Shown here: positions 9,095-18,137 of the stretch, one piece after another
Layout: each line of letters starts with the position of its first letter
Position numbering within the stretch: position 1 is the first letter of the stretch
Assembly (NCBI RefSeq): GCF_002906255.1
Contig: NZ_POTC01000002.1
Coordinates: forward strand, 103,595-167,594
Direction: 5' to 3'
Length of the DNA stretch: 64,000 bases
Origin: Novacetimonas maltaceti
GTDB lineage: Bacteria; Pseudomonadota; Alphaproteobacteria; Acetobacterales; Acetobacteraceae
Position numbers and translations under genes: made by a program
The notes under the pieces: generated by a model
Told to the model about the DNA's origin: nothing
The model's input: the letters and a program-made list of their open reading frames with translations, nothing else
The model's database searches: none

Positions 9095-10867
9095 ATGACG
9101 GATGCCCCCACCCGCCTCCACGCATTACGCGAAACCCTGCGACAGGCCAGCGTCGATGGCTTCATCCTGCCGCGCGGGGACGAACATCTGGGGGAATATG
9201 TCGCCCCCTGTTCCGAACGTCTGGCATGGCTGACGGATTTCACCGGCAGCGCGGGCATGGCGGCGGTCCTGATGGATCGCGCGGCAGTCTTTTCCGACGG
9301 CCGCTACACCACGCAGATGGAACACCAGGTCAACGGCCTGTGCTGGGAACGGCTGCACCTGATCGAAACCCCGCCCGCGCAGTGGCTGGCGCAGCACGGC
9401 GCCAACGCACGCATCGGATATGACCCGCGCCTGCTGAGCGAGAAGGCGCTGGTGCCCTTCCTCGAGGCGGGGCTGACGCTGGTGCCGCTGGCGCGCAACC
9501 CGGTGGACGCCATCTGGACCGACCGCCCGATGCCGCCCTGCACCCCCTGCCTTGAACAGCCGCTTGAATATAGCGGCCTCGACAGTGCGACAAAACGCGC
9601 GACCCTTGCCACGGGGCTGCGCGACTCGGGCGCGGACTGCGTCGTGCTCAGCGACCCGGCCTCCATCGCGTGGCTGCTCAACATCCGGGGCAACGATGTC
9701 CCCTATACGCCGCTCAGCCTGTGTTTCGCGATCGTGCGTGCCGATGCGGGCGTTTCCCTGTTCATCGACCCGACCAAGCTGACGCCGCGCACGCGCGAAT
9801 GGCTGGGCGGGGACGTGCGCACCTTCCTTCCCGATGACCTGTCCGCGCACCTTGCCGCGCTGGCGGGGCAGCGGGTGCAGGTGGACCCGGCCGCCAATTC
9901 CGTGTGGTTCATCCAGACGCTGGAACAGGCCGGGGCCACCGTCCTGCGCGCCACCGACCCGTGCATCCTGCCCAAGGCGATCAAGAACCCGGTGGAACAG
10001 GACGGCGCGCGCCGCGCCCATGAACATGACGCCGTGGCCATCTGCCGCTTCCTGCACTGGCTGCAGACCGAGGGCGTGGGCACGGGCGAACTCGAGGCTA
10101 CGGAGCGCCTCGACGCCTTCCGCAGGCAGTGCCTGGATTACCGCGAGGAAAGCTTCCCCGCCATTTCCGGTTCCGGCCCCAATGGCGCGATCATCCATTA
10201 CCGCGTAACCCCCGAAACCGACCGCGTCCTGCGCCATAACGAGGTGTACCTGATCGACAGCGGGGGGCAGTATCCCTATGGCACGACGGACATCACCCGC
10301 ACCGTGTGGACCGGCCCCGAACAGCCCGATGATGATGTGTGCGACGCCTTCACCCGTGTCCTGCGCGGGCATATCGCGCTGGCGCGGGCGCATTTCCCGC
10401 TCGGCACCACGGGCCATGCGCTCGACGTGCTGGCGCGCCAGGCGCTGTGGGAAGGCGGGCTGAATTACGACCATGGCACCGGCCATGGAATCGGCAGCTA
10501 CCTGTCGGTGCATGAAGGGCCGTGCAACATCTCCACCCATTACCGCCCGGTCCCGCTCGAAGCCGGGATGATCATCTCCAACGAACCGGGATATTACCGC
10601 CCCGGCGCGTTCGGCATCCGGCTGGAGAACCTGCTGCTGGTCCAGCCTGCGGTCACCAATGGCGAAAACCGTCCCTTCCTCGCGTTCGAGGTGCTGACCC
10701 TCGCCCCGTTCGACCGTCGCCTGATTGCGGTGGACATGCTCAACACCACCGAAATCGCGTGGCTCGACGCCTATCATGCACGGGTTTTTGAACAGGTGTC
10801 CCCACATCTGGACAATGCCGGGCAGACATGGCTGGAGGCGGCCTGCGCACCGTTGAGCGCCAGATAA
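9095..10867 (+). CDS. Aminopeptidase P family protein (Xaa-Pro aminopeptidase, M24B)
   Basis: This 590-residue cytosolic metallopeptidase cleaves N-terminal residues before proline. It has the three-domain layout of long aminopeptidase P proteins: two creatinase-like N-terminal domains (YVAPCSERLAWLTDFTGSAG near the start; VVLSDPASIAWLLNIRGNDV in domain 2) and a C-terminal pita-bread domain. Metal ligands are visible in LIDSGGQYPYGTTDITRTVW (the two Asp), GTGHGIGSYLSVHE (His), ISNEPGYY (Glu) and RLENLLLV (Glu). CGGAG precedes the ATG at 9095. It appears monocistronic; icd follows after 177 bases. Confidence 0.93.
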   Translation: MTDAPTRLHALRETLRQASVDGFILPRGDEHLGEYVAPCSERLAWLTDFTGSAGMAAVLMDRAAVFSDGRYTTQMEHQVNGLCWERLHLIETPPAQWLAQHGANARIGYDPRLLSEKALVPFLEAGLTLVPLARNPVDAIWTDRPMPPCTPCLEQPLEYSGLDSATKRATLATGLRDSGADCVVLSDPASIAWLLNIRGNDVPYTPLSLCFAIVRADAGVSLFIDPTKLTPRTREWLGGDVRTFLPDDLSAHLAALAGQRVQVDPAANSVWFIQTLEQAGATVLRATDPCILPKAIKNPVEQDGARRAHEHDAVAICRFLHWLQTEGVGTGELEATERLDAFRRQCLDYREESFPAISGSGPNGAIIHYRVTPETDRVLRHNEVYLIDSGGQYPYGTTDITRTVWTGPEQPDDDVCDAFTRVLRGHIALARAHFPLGTTGHALDVLARQALWEGGLNYDHGTGHGIGSYLSVHEGPCNISTHYRPVPLEAGMIISNEPGYYRPGAFGIRLENLLLVQPAVTNGENRPFLAFEVLTLAPFDRRLIAVDMLNTTEIAWLDAYHARVFEQVSPHLDNAGQTWLEAACAPLSAR

Positions 10868-10940
10868 TGTGACCACGAATATGGTCCCGGACGGGGGTGA
10901 TGGAATTGTCACATGCCGGTCTGGGGCCTAGGACTTTTTA

Positions 10941-11035
10941 CCAGTTCCGACGCAACTGGGTCCGACAGCGATGCCCGGAAACAGCCAAGCCGGTGCGCAA
11001 CCTGACCCGCAGTCAGGTGCAAGCACGATAGGGAG
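10941..11035 (+). promoter_or_regulatory. Possible structured 5' leader of icd
   Basis: Between the aminopeptidase stop and icd there are two clean hairpins. The first has arms CCAGTT (10941-10946) and AACTGG (10954-10959). The second has arms ACCTGAC (11000-11006) and GTCAGGT (11012-11018) around a CCGCA loop. An outer GTGC/GCAC pair (10993-10996 with 11023-11026) encloses the second. A ribosome-binding GGGAG (11031-11035) sits nine bases before the icd ATG. I do not recognise a known riboswitch class; the regulatory role is inference. Confidence 0.45.
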
Positions 11036-11044
11036 ACGTTCAAA

Positions 11045-12073
11045 ATGTCCGCAGAAAAAACAATTCCCGCCACCCTGATCCCCGGCGACGGGATCGGCCC
11101 CGAAATTGTTGACTCCGTCATCGAGATCCTTGACGCCGTCGGCGCACCGTTCAAGTGGGAGAAGGCGCTCGGCGGTGTGTCCGCCCTTGACGCCACCGGC
11201 AGCCCGCTTCCCAAGGAAACGATCGAAAGCATCCGTCGCACCGGCCTCGCGCTGAAGGGTCCGCTGACCACCCCCGTCGGGGGCGGCTTCAAGTCCATCA
11301 ACGTGACACTGCGCCAGGAGTTCGGTCTGTTCGCGAATGTCCGTCCCACAAAGACGATCGTCCCGGGCGGCCGCTTCGAAAACATCGACCTCGTCATCTT
11401 CCGCGAAAACCTCGAGGGCTACTACGCCGCGCTCGAAAACTACATCCCGGTCGGTGATGACCCGCACGCCATCGCGACGAGCGCCGGCTACACCTCCCGC
11501 GCGGAATGCAACCGCATCGTCCGCTACGCCTTCGAATACGCGGTCAAGAACAACCGCAAGCGCGTGACGCTGGTGCACAAGGCCAACATCCTGAAGCTGC
11601 TGACCGGCCTGTTCCTTGAGGAAGGCCGCAAGGTCGCAAAGGAATATGAAGGCCGCGTCGAAGTGAACGAACGCATCGTCGATGCCTGCGCCATGCAGCT
11701 GGTGACCGACCCGTGGCAGTTCGACTGCATCGTCACCACCAACCTGTTCGGTGACATCCTGTCCGACCTGACGGCCGGCCTGGTCGGTGGCCTCGGCCTC
11801 GCCCCCGGTGCGAACATCGGCGAAAAGGCCGCCGTGTTCGAGGCGGTCCATGGTTCCGCCCCCGACATCGCGGGCCAGAACAAGGCCAACCCGACCGCGC
11901 TGCTGCTGGCGGCGAACATGATGCTGCAGCATGTCGGCCGCAAGGACCTTGCCGATCGTATCGACAGCGCGATCAAGAAGGTCATCACCTCCGGCGCGGT
12001 GCGCACGGGCGACCTTGGCGGCAAGGCGACCACGACCGACCTGACGGCGGCGCTGAAGCAGGCGCTGGTCTGA
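11045..12073 (+). CDS. icd: NAD-type isocitrate dehydrogenase
   Basis: This 342-residue member of the isocitrate/isopropylmalate dehydrogenase family converts isocitrate to 2-oxoglutarate in the TCA cycle. Visible features are LIPGDGIGPEI at the start, GPLTTPVGGGFKSINVTLRQ (substrate Ser and Arg), RENLEGYYAALE, and TNLFGDILSDL with metal-binding Asp residues. The cofactor segment reads VFEAVHGSAPDIAGQNKANP. Asp-Ile after HGSAP, instead of Lys-Tyr, is the mark of NAD preference. Homoisocitrate or isopropylmalate activity is less likely. It is preceded by two hairpins and followed by a strong terminator, so it is probably monocistronic. Confidence 0.9.
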   Translation: MSAEKTIPATLIPGDGIGPEIVDSVIEILDAVGAPFKWEKALGGVSALDATGSPLPKETIESIRRTGLALKGPLTTPVGGGFKSINVTLRQEFGLFANVRPTKTIVPGGRFENIDLVIFRENLEGYYAALENYIPVGDDPHAIATSAGYTSRAECNRIVRYAFEYAVKNNRKRVTLVHKANILKLLTGLFLEEGRKVAKEYEGRVEVNERIVDACAMQLVTDPWQFDCIVTTNLFGDILSDLTAGLVGGLGLAPGANIGEKAAVFEAVHGSAPDIAGQNKANPTALLLAANMMLQHVGRKDLADRIDSAIKKVITSGAVRTGDLGGKATTTDLTAALKQALV

Positions 12074-12086
12074 CCTGACCACCCGT

Positions 12087-12115
12087 TCCCGCAACGGCGC
12101 ATTGCCGTCGCGGGA
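12087..12115 (+). other. Hairpin just upstream of the icd terminator
   Basis: An inverted repeat with arms TCCCGC-A-ACGGC (12087-12098) and GCCGT-C-GCGGGA (12104-12115) surrounds a GCATT loop, with one internal mismatch. It has no T-run of its own and lies 14 bases after the icd stop, immediately before the true terminator. It may protect the mRNA 3' end; that role is inference. Confidence 0.5.
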
Positions 12116-12121
12116 GTGGTA

Positions 12122-12159
12122 AAAAAGGGCCGTGGCATTCCCCTGCCACGGCCCTTTTT
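12122..12159 (+). terminator. Rho-independent terminator of icd
   Basis: A perfect 16-bp inverted repeat: arm AAAAAGGGCCGTGGCA (12122-12137), loop TTCCCC, arm TGCCACGGCCCTTTTT (12144-12159). The A and T tails on both sides let it work in both directions, which suits the converging purine operon. Confidence 0.92.
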
Positions 12160-12189
12160 GCGTTCTGTTGTCTCTTAAAGACATCAAGC

Positions 12190-12245
12190 GTTTTTGGTGA
12201 AGCTTTTTTCAAAAAGCTTCGAAGAATGTAGTCTTTCTGAAAAAC
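12190..12245 (-). repeat. Dispersed palindromic element, copy 1 (shortened, inverted)
   Basis: Read on the minus strand, this copy has hairpin arms GAAGCTTTTT and AAAAAGCTTC followed by CACCAAAAAC, identical to copies at 23975 and 30781. The first hairpin of the full element is eroded here. It sits between the converging 3' ends of icd and uraH. Confidence 0.75.
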
Positions 12246-12251
12246 AACCTG

Positions 12252-12608
12252 TCAGCTTCCGCGATAGGTCGAAAACCCGTAGGGCGAGACCAGCAGCGGG
12301 ACATGGTAATGCCCCCCCTTCTCCCCCGCCGCACGCTGCGCCATGCCGAATGCGATCGGCACGACATCAAGGAACGGCGGGTCCGACAGCGCCACGCCGC
12401 GCCCACGGAAATAGGCCGCGACCGCGAATTCCAGCCGGTAGGTCCCGGCTTTCATATCCCCCACTGCCGCCGACAGGTCGGGACAGCGCCCGTCCGTGTT
12501 CGTCACGCCGGCAAAGAGGCGCTCATTACCCGACCACAGGGTAATTTCCATTCCCGCCGCAGGCTGCCCCGACACAAGGTCAAGGACATGGGTCGAAAGG
12601 GTGCTCAT
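12252..12608 (-). CDS. uraH: 5-hydroxyisourate hydrolase (transthyretin-like)
   Basis: HIU hydrolase opens the ring of 5-hydroxyisourate to give OHCU, the second step of urate breakdown. The 118-residue protein has the family's N-terminal STHVLDLVSGQPAAGM (catalytic His), the VTNTDGRC segment, the FRGRGV strand, PFLDVVPIAFGM, HYHVPLLVSPYGFSTY, and the diagnostic C-terminal YRGS. It is the last gene of the nine-gene operon, and its start overlaps the uraD stop by four bases. Confidence 0.95.
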   Translation of the reverse strand: MSTLSTHVLDLVSGQPAAGMEITLWSGNERLFAGVTNTDGRCPDLSAAVGDMKAGTYRLEFAVAAYFRGRGVALSDPPFLDVVPIAFGMAQRAAGEKGGHYHVPLLVSPYGFSTYRGS

Positions 12609-13132
12609 GGCGTTTCCTCCAGCCGTTTGAGGATATCGGCCTGCCGCAGGGCCGCGATCTTCGCGATTTCGTCGAGGGCCGCGCCAATCTCCGTCTCCGG
12701 GTCATGCGCCAGCCGCCGCTCCATCTCGTCCAGGATCCGTGCCTTGTCCGACAGCCGCACGCAGATGATGAACGGAATGCCGAATTTGGCCGCATAGGCA
12801 TCATTGAGCGCCCGGAACCGCGCGAATTCCTCCGGCGTCAGGCGGTCCAGCCCGGCCGAGGCCTGTTCACTGGCGGATGCGTCCGTCAGCGTCGGGTCAA
12901 CCCCGGCCAGCCGGGCCAGTTCGGGATGCGCGCGGATCAGGGCCATCTGCTGCGTATCGGTGGCGCGGCGCATTTCATGCACCATGACCCGCAGCATGTG
13001 CGCTTCGTCATCAAAGGGCCGGTAATCCAGCGCCTGTTCCGCCACCCATGGGGAATGTTCGAACATCGGGCCGAACAGTTCGATGAAACGGGCCTCATCC
13101 AGCGCGTTGGCGCGTGCAATGGCCGATGTCAT
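12605..13132 (-). CDS. uraD: OHCU decarboxylase
   Basis: This 175-residue protein decarboxylates 2-oxo-4-hydroxy-4-carboxy-5-ureidoimidazoline to S-allantoin. Family motifs are ARFIELFGPMFEHSPWVAEQ, MALIRAHPELA (HPEL), LTPEEFARFRALNDAYAAKF and FGIPFIICVR. The ATG at 13132 lies inside the puuE stop (ATGA), which decides the start; the frame is open to 13264 but that part overlaps puuE. It lies between puuE and uraH, so the genes for HIU to allantoate are adjacent and coupled. Confidence 0.94.
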   Translation of the reverse strand: MTSAIARANALDEARFIELFGPMFEHSPWVAEQALDYRPFDDEAHMLRVMVHEMRRATDTQQMALIRAHPELARLAGVDPTLTDASASEQASAGLDRLTPEEFARFRALNDAYAAKFGIPFIICVRLSDKARILDEMERRLAHDPETEIGAALDEIAKIAALRQADILKRLEETP

Positions 13133-14040
13133 GCCGGATGCACCGCAAGCCAGTGGCGCGCGATCTCCAGCCGGGTCGTCACCCACACCTGTTCCTTGCC
13201 GGCGATGTAATCGAGGAACCGGGCCACGGCGCGCGCACGCCCCGGACGCCCGGCCACGCGACAATGCAGCCCCACCGACATCATCTTCGGCGCGCTGGCC
13301 CCTTCCTCATACAGTTCGTCGAACGTGTCGCGCAGGTAGCGGAAGAACTGCTCCCCTTCGGTAAAGCCGTTCAGGGCGACGAAACGCATGTCATTCACAT
13401 CGAGCGTATAGGGCACGATCAACTGCGCCCGGCCATTGCTGCGGTCATAGTACGGCAGGTCATCGGCATAGGAGTCGGCGTCATAGACAAAGCCGCCTTC
13501 CTGCGCGACGAGGCGCGCGGTATTGGGGCTGGTGCGGCCCTGGTACCAGCCCAGCGGGCGCGACCCGGTCACCTGTGTATGCAGGGCGATACATTCCTCG
13601 ATATGGGCGCGCTCCACCGCTTCGGGGATGTGCTGGTAATCGATCCAGCGCAACCCGTGAGAGGCGATTTCCCACCCGGCATCCTTCATCGCACGCACCG
13701 CGTCGGGATTGCGGGCCATGGCCATCGCGACACCGAATACCGTCACCGGCTGGCGGCGCTGCGTGAAAATCCGGTGCAGGCGCCAGAACCCGGCACGCGC
13801 GCCATATTCATACAGGCTTTCCATCGCGATCGCGCGCGCGCCGGGAATCGACGGCGCACCGATCATTTCCGACAGGAACGCCTCCGACCCGCGATCACCA
13901 TGCAGGATGGAGTTCTCGGCCCCTTCCTCGTAATTGATGACGAACTGCACCGCGATACGCGCGCCACCGGGCCATTTCGGGTCGGGCGGTGATCCGGCAT
14001 AGCCGACCAGGTCACGCGGATATCCGTTGGGCTGCCCCAT
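13129..14040 (-). CDS. puuE: Allantoinase of the polysaccharide-deacetylase type (PuuE)
   Basis: PuuE hydrolyses allantoin to allantoate. It is unrelated to the amidohydrolase-type allantoinase (AllB). The 303-residue protein matches from YPRDLVGYAGSPPDPKWPGG through INYEEGAENSILHGD, SLYEYGARAGFWRL, GWEIASHGLRWIDY and GWYQGRTSPNTARLV, all typical of PuuE. ATG at 14040 directly follows another ATG at 14043; GGGGAG just upstream on the minus strand is the ribosome-binding site. The frame is open farther upstream, but only as a shadow of the aminotransferase gene. It is coupled to uraD by an ATGA overlap. Confidence 0.94.
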   Translation of the reverse strand: MGQPNGYPRDLVGYAGSPPDPKWPGGARIAVQFVINYEEGAENSILHGDRGSEAFLSEMIGAPSIPGARAIAMESLYEYGARAGFWRLHRIFTQRRQPVTVFGVAMAMARNPDAVRAMKDAGWEIASHGLRWIDYQHIPEAVERAHIEECIALHTQVTGSRPLGWYQGRTSPNTARLVAQEGGFVYDADSYADDLPYYDRSNGRAQLIVPYTLDVNDMRFVALNGFTEGEQFFRYLRDTFDELYEEGASAPKMMSVGLHCRVAGRPGRARAVARFLDYIAGKEQVWVTTRLEIARHWLAVHPA

Positions 14041-14044
14041 CATC

Positions 14045-15274
14045 TCACTCCCCATATTCCGCAAGGGCGGCATCCACGGCACGGCCGGAAACAAGGCCAT
14101 GCCCCTCCTGCCGCAGCACCGCCTCCAGCGCGCCAAGCGTGAGCAGCACCTTGTGCTTCGCCGCGTTGTAGCCCATTGCGCCAATGCGCCAGATCCGGCC
14201 CTGCAGCGGACCGAAGGCGGAACCGATCTCGATCTCGAAATCCTCGCGCATGCGCGTGCGCACCTTCTCGCCATCAACGCCTTCGGGGATGTACACCCCC
14301 GTCACGTTGGCCATGCGGTGTTCGTCACTGCCGAACAGCGTCAGCCCCATCGCACGCAGGCCAGCACCCATTGCGCGGCTTGCTGCGGCATGGCGGGCGA
14401 AACGCGCCTCCAGCCCTTCCTCGACCATGATGCGCGCGGCCTCCCGCGCGGCATAGAGCATGCTCGTCGCCTCGGTATGGTGGTTCAGCCGCTTTTCGGA
14501 CCAGTAATCCATGATCATGGCCAGGTCGAAATAGTTCGAGGCGATGCGCGCGCGCGTGCCATCCGTGGTGTTCGCGCTGCGGATCCCGGCCTCCACATGG
14601 CGACGCGACATGATGTATGCGGCGGCACGGTCCGAAATCGTGATGGGCGAGGACCCCGGCGGCCCCCCCATGCATTTCTGCAGGCCGCCCGTCACGATAT
14701 CCACGCCCCACCGGTCGGTCGCAACCGGCATCCCGCCCAGCGTCGCCGTCGCATCGACATAGGACAGGACATCATGCCTGCGGCACAGTTCCCCCACCCC
14801 GTCGAGCGGCTGGGCCATGGTGGTGGAGGTATCGCCATGGATGCACGCCAGCACGTTCGGGCGGTGCGCGATGATGCCGTCCTCGATCTGTTTCAGGGTC
14901 GCGACCTCGCCCCACGGGATGTCGATGGTGAAGATCTCCGCGCCGATCCGCTGCGCGATTTCCGACAGCAGCAGCCCGAAGCGTCCCGCCCGCACGATCA
15001 GCAGCCGCGATCCCGGTTCGAGGAGCGAGACCAGCGCCGCCTCGATCCCCGCGCGGGCCGTGCCGTCAACCAGAAGCGTCCAGCGGTTTTCCGTCATGAA
15101 GACCGTACGGTACAGCGCCATCGTCTGGTTCATGTATTCCGTCATTTCCGGGTCGAACTGCCCCAGCATGTCGGCGGCCATGGCACGCAGCACGCGCGGA
15201 TGCACGTTGACAGGCCCCGGCCCCATCAACATGCGCGAGGGGGGGTCAATCTGACCAAAAATGTTCTGTGTCAT
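14045..15274 (-). CDS. pucG: (S)-ureidoglycine-glyoxylate aminotransferase
   Basis: This 409-residue class V PLP aminotransferase most resembles PucG. PucG moves the amino group of ureidoglycine to glyoxylate, giving glycine and oxalurate. Visible features are RMLMGPGPVNVHPRVLRAM at the N-terminus, the PLP-binding DGTARAG, CIHGDTSTTM, VDATATLGG (Asp to the pyridine N), and GGLQKCMGGPPG with the PLP lysine. Serine- or alanine-glyoxylate aminotransferases are close relatives, so the specific call leans on the operon. Its start overlaps the allC stop by one base. Confidence 0.88.
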   Translation of the reverse strand: MTQNIFGQIDPPSRMLMGPGPVNVHPRVLRAMAADMLGQFDPEMTEYMNQTMALYRTVFMTENRWTLLVDGTARAGIEAALVSLLEPGSRLLIVRAGRFGLLLSEIAQRIGAEIFTIDIPWGEVATLKQIEDGIIAHRPNVLACIHGDTSTTMAQPLDGVGELCRRHDVLSYVDATATLGGMPVATDRWGVDIVTGGLQKCMGGPPGSSPITISDRAAAYIMSRRHVEAGIRSANTTDGTRARIASNYFDLAMIMDYWSEKRLNHHTEATSMLYAAREAARIMVEEGLEARFARHAAASRAMGAGLRAMGLTLFGSDEHRMANVTGVYIPEGVDGEKVRTRMREDFEIEIGSAFGPLQGRIWRIGAMGYNAAKHKVLLTLGALEAVLRQEGHGLVSGRAVDAALAEYGE

Positions 15275-16542
15275 CAGGAACGTCTTTCAAAAAGGCACAC
15301 GAAATCCGTCAGCGCGCGCAGGGCGACCTCCACATCCGCCGCCGTCACGGCCTCGGCGGGATTGTGGCTGATGCCCTTTTCACAACGGATGAACAGCATG
15401 GAGACGGGGGCAAGGTGCGCCATGACCATCGCATCATGGCCCGCGCCACTGACCAGCACGCGCGCGGGCGTCCCGGTCACGTCCGCCACCGCCTGTTCCA
15501 TCAGGCCGGTCAGGCGCGCATCGCACGGGGTGGCGTCAAGGTCCTGCTGCAACGTCACGTCAAGGATGATGTCGCGCCGCGCCGCAATCTGGCGGATGCC
15601 GTCGATGATCTCCCGCGCGGCCGCATCGCGCACCGCATTGGTGCCCGCGCGGACATCGATGGTGAACATCACGTCGCCGGGCACCACATTGGCCGCACCG
15701 GGCTGCACCTCCAGCCGTCCCACCGTCGCGACAAGGTCGGCAGGCCCGTTGCGGCCGACCCGCTCCACCGTGCCGATCGCCTCCGCCGCAGCCGCCAGCG
15801 CATCGCGGCGCAGGTGCATGGCGATCGTGCCCGCATGCCCCGCCATCCCCTGCATCGTCACGCGGTAACGGTGCTGCGCCGCAATCGCGCTGACCACGCC
15901 CACGGCGCGGCCTTCGGCCTCCAGCACGGGGCCCTGCTCGATATGCGCCTCGACATAGGCCAGCACGCGGCCGGGGGCGATCCGGGCCTCGTCGATCGCG
16001 GCAAGGTCGAGGCCGAATTCCGCCAGCGCTTCGGCCAGCGTGATCCCGTCGCGGTCGGCCATCGACAGGTCGAACCCGTCACGCACCCCCGCCACCGTGC
16101 GCGAAGTCAGCATGGCGGCGGGAAAGCGCGAGCCTTCCTCATCCCCGAACCCGATGACCTCGAGCGCGAAGGGAAAGCGCCGCCCTGCCCGCGCGAAGCT
16201 GGCGACCACCTCGATCCCGAGGATCACGCCCAGCATCCCGTCGTAACGCCCGCCATCGCGCACGCTGTCCACATGCGACCCGATCAGCAGCGATGGCGCG
16301 TCCGCTGTCGTGCCTTCGTACCGTCCGACCACATTCCCCACGGCGTCAACGCGCACGGACATGCCCGCGTCATCCATCCACCCTGCGATCCGGTCCAGCG
16401 TCGCGCGGTATCCCGCGCCAAGGTAGGGACGGAACAACCCGTCCGCATCATCGGAATAGGGCGCGGATCCCAGCAGGTCACACCGCGCCAGCGCACGCTG
16501 CCCCGAAGGGGGCGGGGCGGAAATCGGCTGCAATCCTACCAT
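15274..16542 (-). CDS. allC: Allantoate amidohydrolase (M20 hydantoinase/carbamoylase family)
   Basis: This 422-residue binuclear metalloenzyme cuts allantoate to ureidoglycine plus ammonia and CO2. Metal-binding motifs are LIGSHVDSVRDGGRYDG (His, Asp), GFGDEEGSRF (Glu pair) and EAHIEQGPVLE (His). The dimerisation lid lies in the middle (VTMQGMAGHAGT) and the last ligand in EKGISHNPAE. N-carbamoyl-amino-acid hydrolases and ureidoglycolate hydrolases share the fold; the neighbours make allantoate the likely substrate. It overlaps the upstream oxamate-hydrolase-like gene by seven bases and pucG by one. Confidence 0.9.
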   Translation of the reverse strand: MVGLQPISAPPPSGQRALARCDLLGSAPYSDDADGLFRPYLGAGYRATLDRIAGWMDDAGMSVRVDAVGNVVGRYEGTTADAPSLLIGSHVDSVRDGGRYDGMLGVILGIEVVASFARAGRRFPFALEVIGFGDEEGSRFPAAMLTSRTVAGVRDGFDLSMADRDGITLAEALAEFGLDLAAIDEARIAPGRVLAYVEAHIEQGPVLEAEGRAVGVVSAIAAQHRYRVTMQGMAGHAGTIAMHLRRDALAAAAEAIGTVERVGRNGPADLVATVGRLEVQPGAANVVPGDVMFTIDVRAGTNAVRDAAAREIIDGIRQIAARRDIILDVTLQQDLDATPCDARLTGLMEQAVADVTGTPARVLVSGAGHDAMVMAHLAPVSMLFIRCEKGISHNPAEAVTAADVEVALRALTDFVCLFERRS

Positions 16543-18137
16543 GCTGCGACTCCCCCGTCGCTGCGCGGGTCGGTGGCCCCTTCGATCAGGCCGGTCTTTT
16601 CATGGCGCACCAGCGCGCCCGCATGCCCCATGGTGGAGGTGAACGGCCCCATCCGCTCCATCTGATGGCCCGCCGCCTGCATGCGCGCGATCAGTTCGGG
16701 GTCAAAGCGATCCTCGTATTTCAGGCTGACGCTTTCCTCCCCCCATGTCCGGCCCAGCAGCCAGCGTGGCGCGGTGACCGCGCGCTGCAATGGCACGCCA
16801 TAACAGGCATAACGGGTGAAGACGGCCGCCTGCGTCTGCGGCTGCCCCTCCCCCCCCATGGTGCCATAGACCATGGTCCGCCCGTCATCGAGGCGCGCGC
16901 CAGCGGGATTGAGGGTATGGAACGGCTTGCGCCCCGGACGCAGGCCATTCCACCCGTCAGGGTCCATGCCGAAACTGGTACCGCGATTCTGCCACACCAC
17001 GCCGGTGCGCGGCAGGACGACGCCCGACCCGCATTCGAAATACAGGCTCTGGATCATGCTGACGGCCAGCCCGTCGGAATCGATCACGCCCAGCCATACC
17101 GTATCCCCCGCCTGCGACGGATGGGGCCACGGGGCCGCGCGCTGCGGGTCGATGGAGGCCGCCATGCGGTCCAGCGCGCCCGCATCGTCAAGGATATCCT
17201 GCGCCTGCACCGTCATCAGCGCCGGGTCGCCCACATGCGTGTCACGATAGCGGAAGGCAAGCTTCGTCGCCTCCACCAGCGTGTGCATGTAGTCATAGCT
17301 GTCCACCTTCGCCGCGCGCAGGCGGTCGAACAGCGACAGGATCAGCAGCGAGGCCACGCCCTGCGTCGGCGGCGCGACGTTGTAAAGGTCCGCGCCACGG
17401 ATGCGCGCATGCAGCGCGGGCTGGTGCACGGCGCGATGCGACTGCAGATCCGACAGCGCAAGCGGACTGCCCAGCGCCGCAAGGTCGGCGGCAAGGTCGG
17501 CGGCAATGCGCCCGCGATAGAAACTGTCCAGCCCCTCATCCGCGAGCACGCGCAGCGTGCGGGCAAGGCGCGGGTTGTGCAGGATGTCGCCCGCATGCGG
17601 CAGGCGGCCTGCCGGCATGAACTGATCGGCGAAACCGGGAACGGCACGCAGTTCATCAACCTTGGCGCGCGTGATGTCCGCGGCCCCGGCCGTAACCGGC
17701 ACGCCCTGTTCGGCGTAATAGATCGCATCCGCCAGGATCCGGCCCAGCGGCAGGCCGGGCTGGATCGCGTGGCTCCATGACAGGGCCATGTCCCACCCGG
17801 ACACCGTGCCCGCGACCGTGTTCGCCGCAAGCGGCCCACGCCACGGGATACGGTCCAGCCCGGCATTGCGGTAGAATGCGACATCGGCCTTCATGGCCGC
17901 GGCCCCGCTGGCGTCGATGCTTTCCGCGCGCCCGTCCGGCCACAGCGTCAGCCAGAACGCATCACCGCCAATGCCCGTCATGTGCGGGTAGACCACCGCC
18001 AGCGCCGCCGCCGTGGCGACGGCGGCCTCGATCGCCGTGCCCCCGGCCTTGAGGATGTCCAGCCCCGCCTGACTGGCGAGGTGATGGGGCGATGTCACCA
18101 TCCCCCGGCAGGAGCGCGGCGTGTTGAGCATGGTCAC
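16536..18137 (-). CDS. hpxW: Gamma-glutamyltransferase-fold amidohydrolase, HpxW-like (oxamate amidohydrolase)
   Basis: This 533-residue Ntn-hydrolase of the GGT family should mature by self-cleavage before a Thr, here probably the Thr in AGDTVWLGVIDSDG. Other motifs are RGMVTSPHHLASQAG, HMTGIGGDAFWL, VAPPTQGVASLL and YGTMGGEGQPQTQAAV. There is no signal peptide, unlike secreted GGT. Klebsiella HpxW, an oxamate amidohydrolase in purine catabolism, is of this type; the location between atzE-like and allC genes supports the same role. A glutathione-related function is the alternative. It overlaps its neighbours by 4 and 7 bases. Confidence 0.8.
   Translation of the reverse strand: MTMLNTPRSCRGMVTSPHHLASQAGLDILKAGGTAIEAAVATAAALAVVYPHMTGIGGDAFWLTLWPDGRAESIDASGAAAMKADVAFYRNAGLDRIPWRGPLAANTVAGTVSGWDMALSWSHAIQPGLPLGRILADAIYYAEQGVPVTAGAADITRAKVDELRAVPGFADQFMPAGRLPHAGDILHNPRLARTLRVLADEGLDSFYRGRIAADLAADLAALGSPLALSDLQSHRAVHQPALHARIRGADLYNVAPPTQGVASLLILSLFDRLRAAKVDSYDYMHTLVEATKLAFRYRDTHVGDPALMTVQAQDILDDAGALDRMAASIDPQRAAPWPHPSQAGDTVWLGVIDSDGLAVSMIQSLYFECGSGVVLPRTGVVWQNRGTSFGMDPDGWNGLRPGRKPFHTLNPAGARLDDGRTMVYGTMGGEGQPQTQAAVFTRYACYGVPLQRAVTAPRWLLGRTWGEESVSLKYEDRFDPELIARMQAAGHQMERMGPFTSTMGHAGALVRHEKTGLIEGATDPRSDGGVAAW

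Noticed and set aside
10960..11030. Cobalamin-riboswitch-like look of the icd leader
   Set aside because: A GCCAAGCCGGTGCGCAA stretch is suggestive, but the conserved B12-box and core sequences are absent and icd is not a cobalamin gene.
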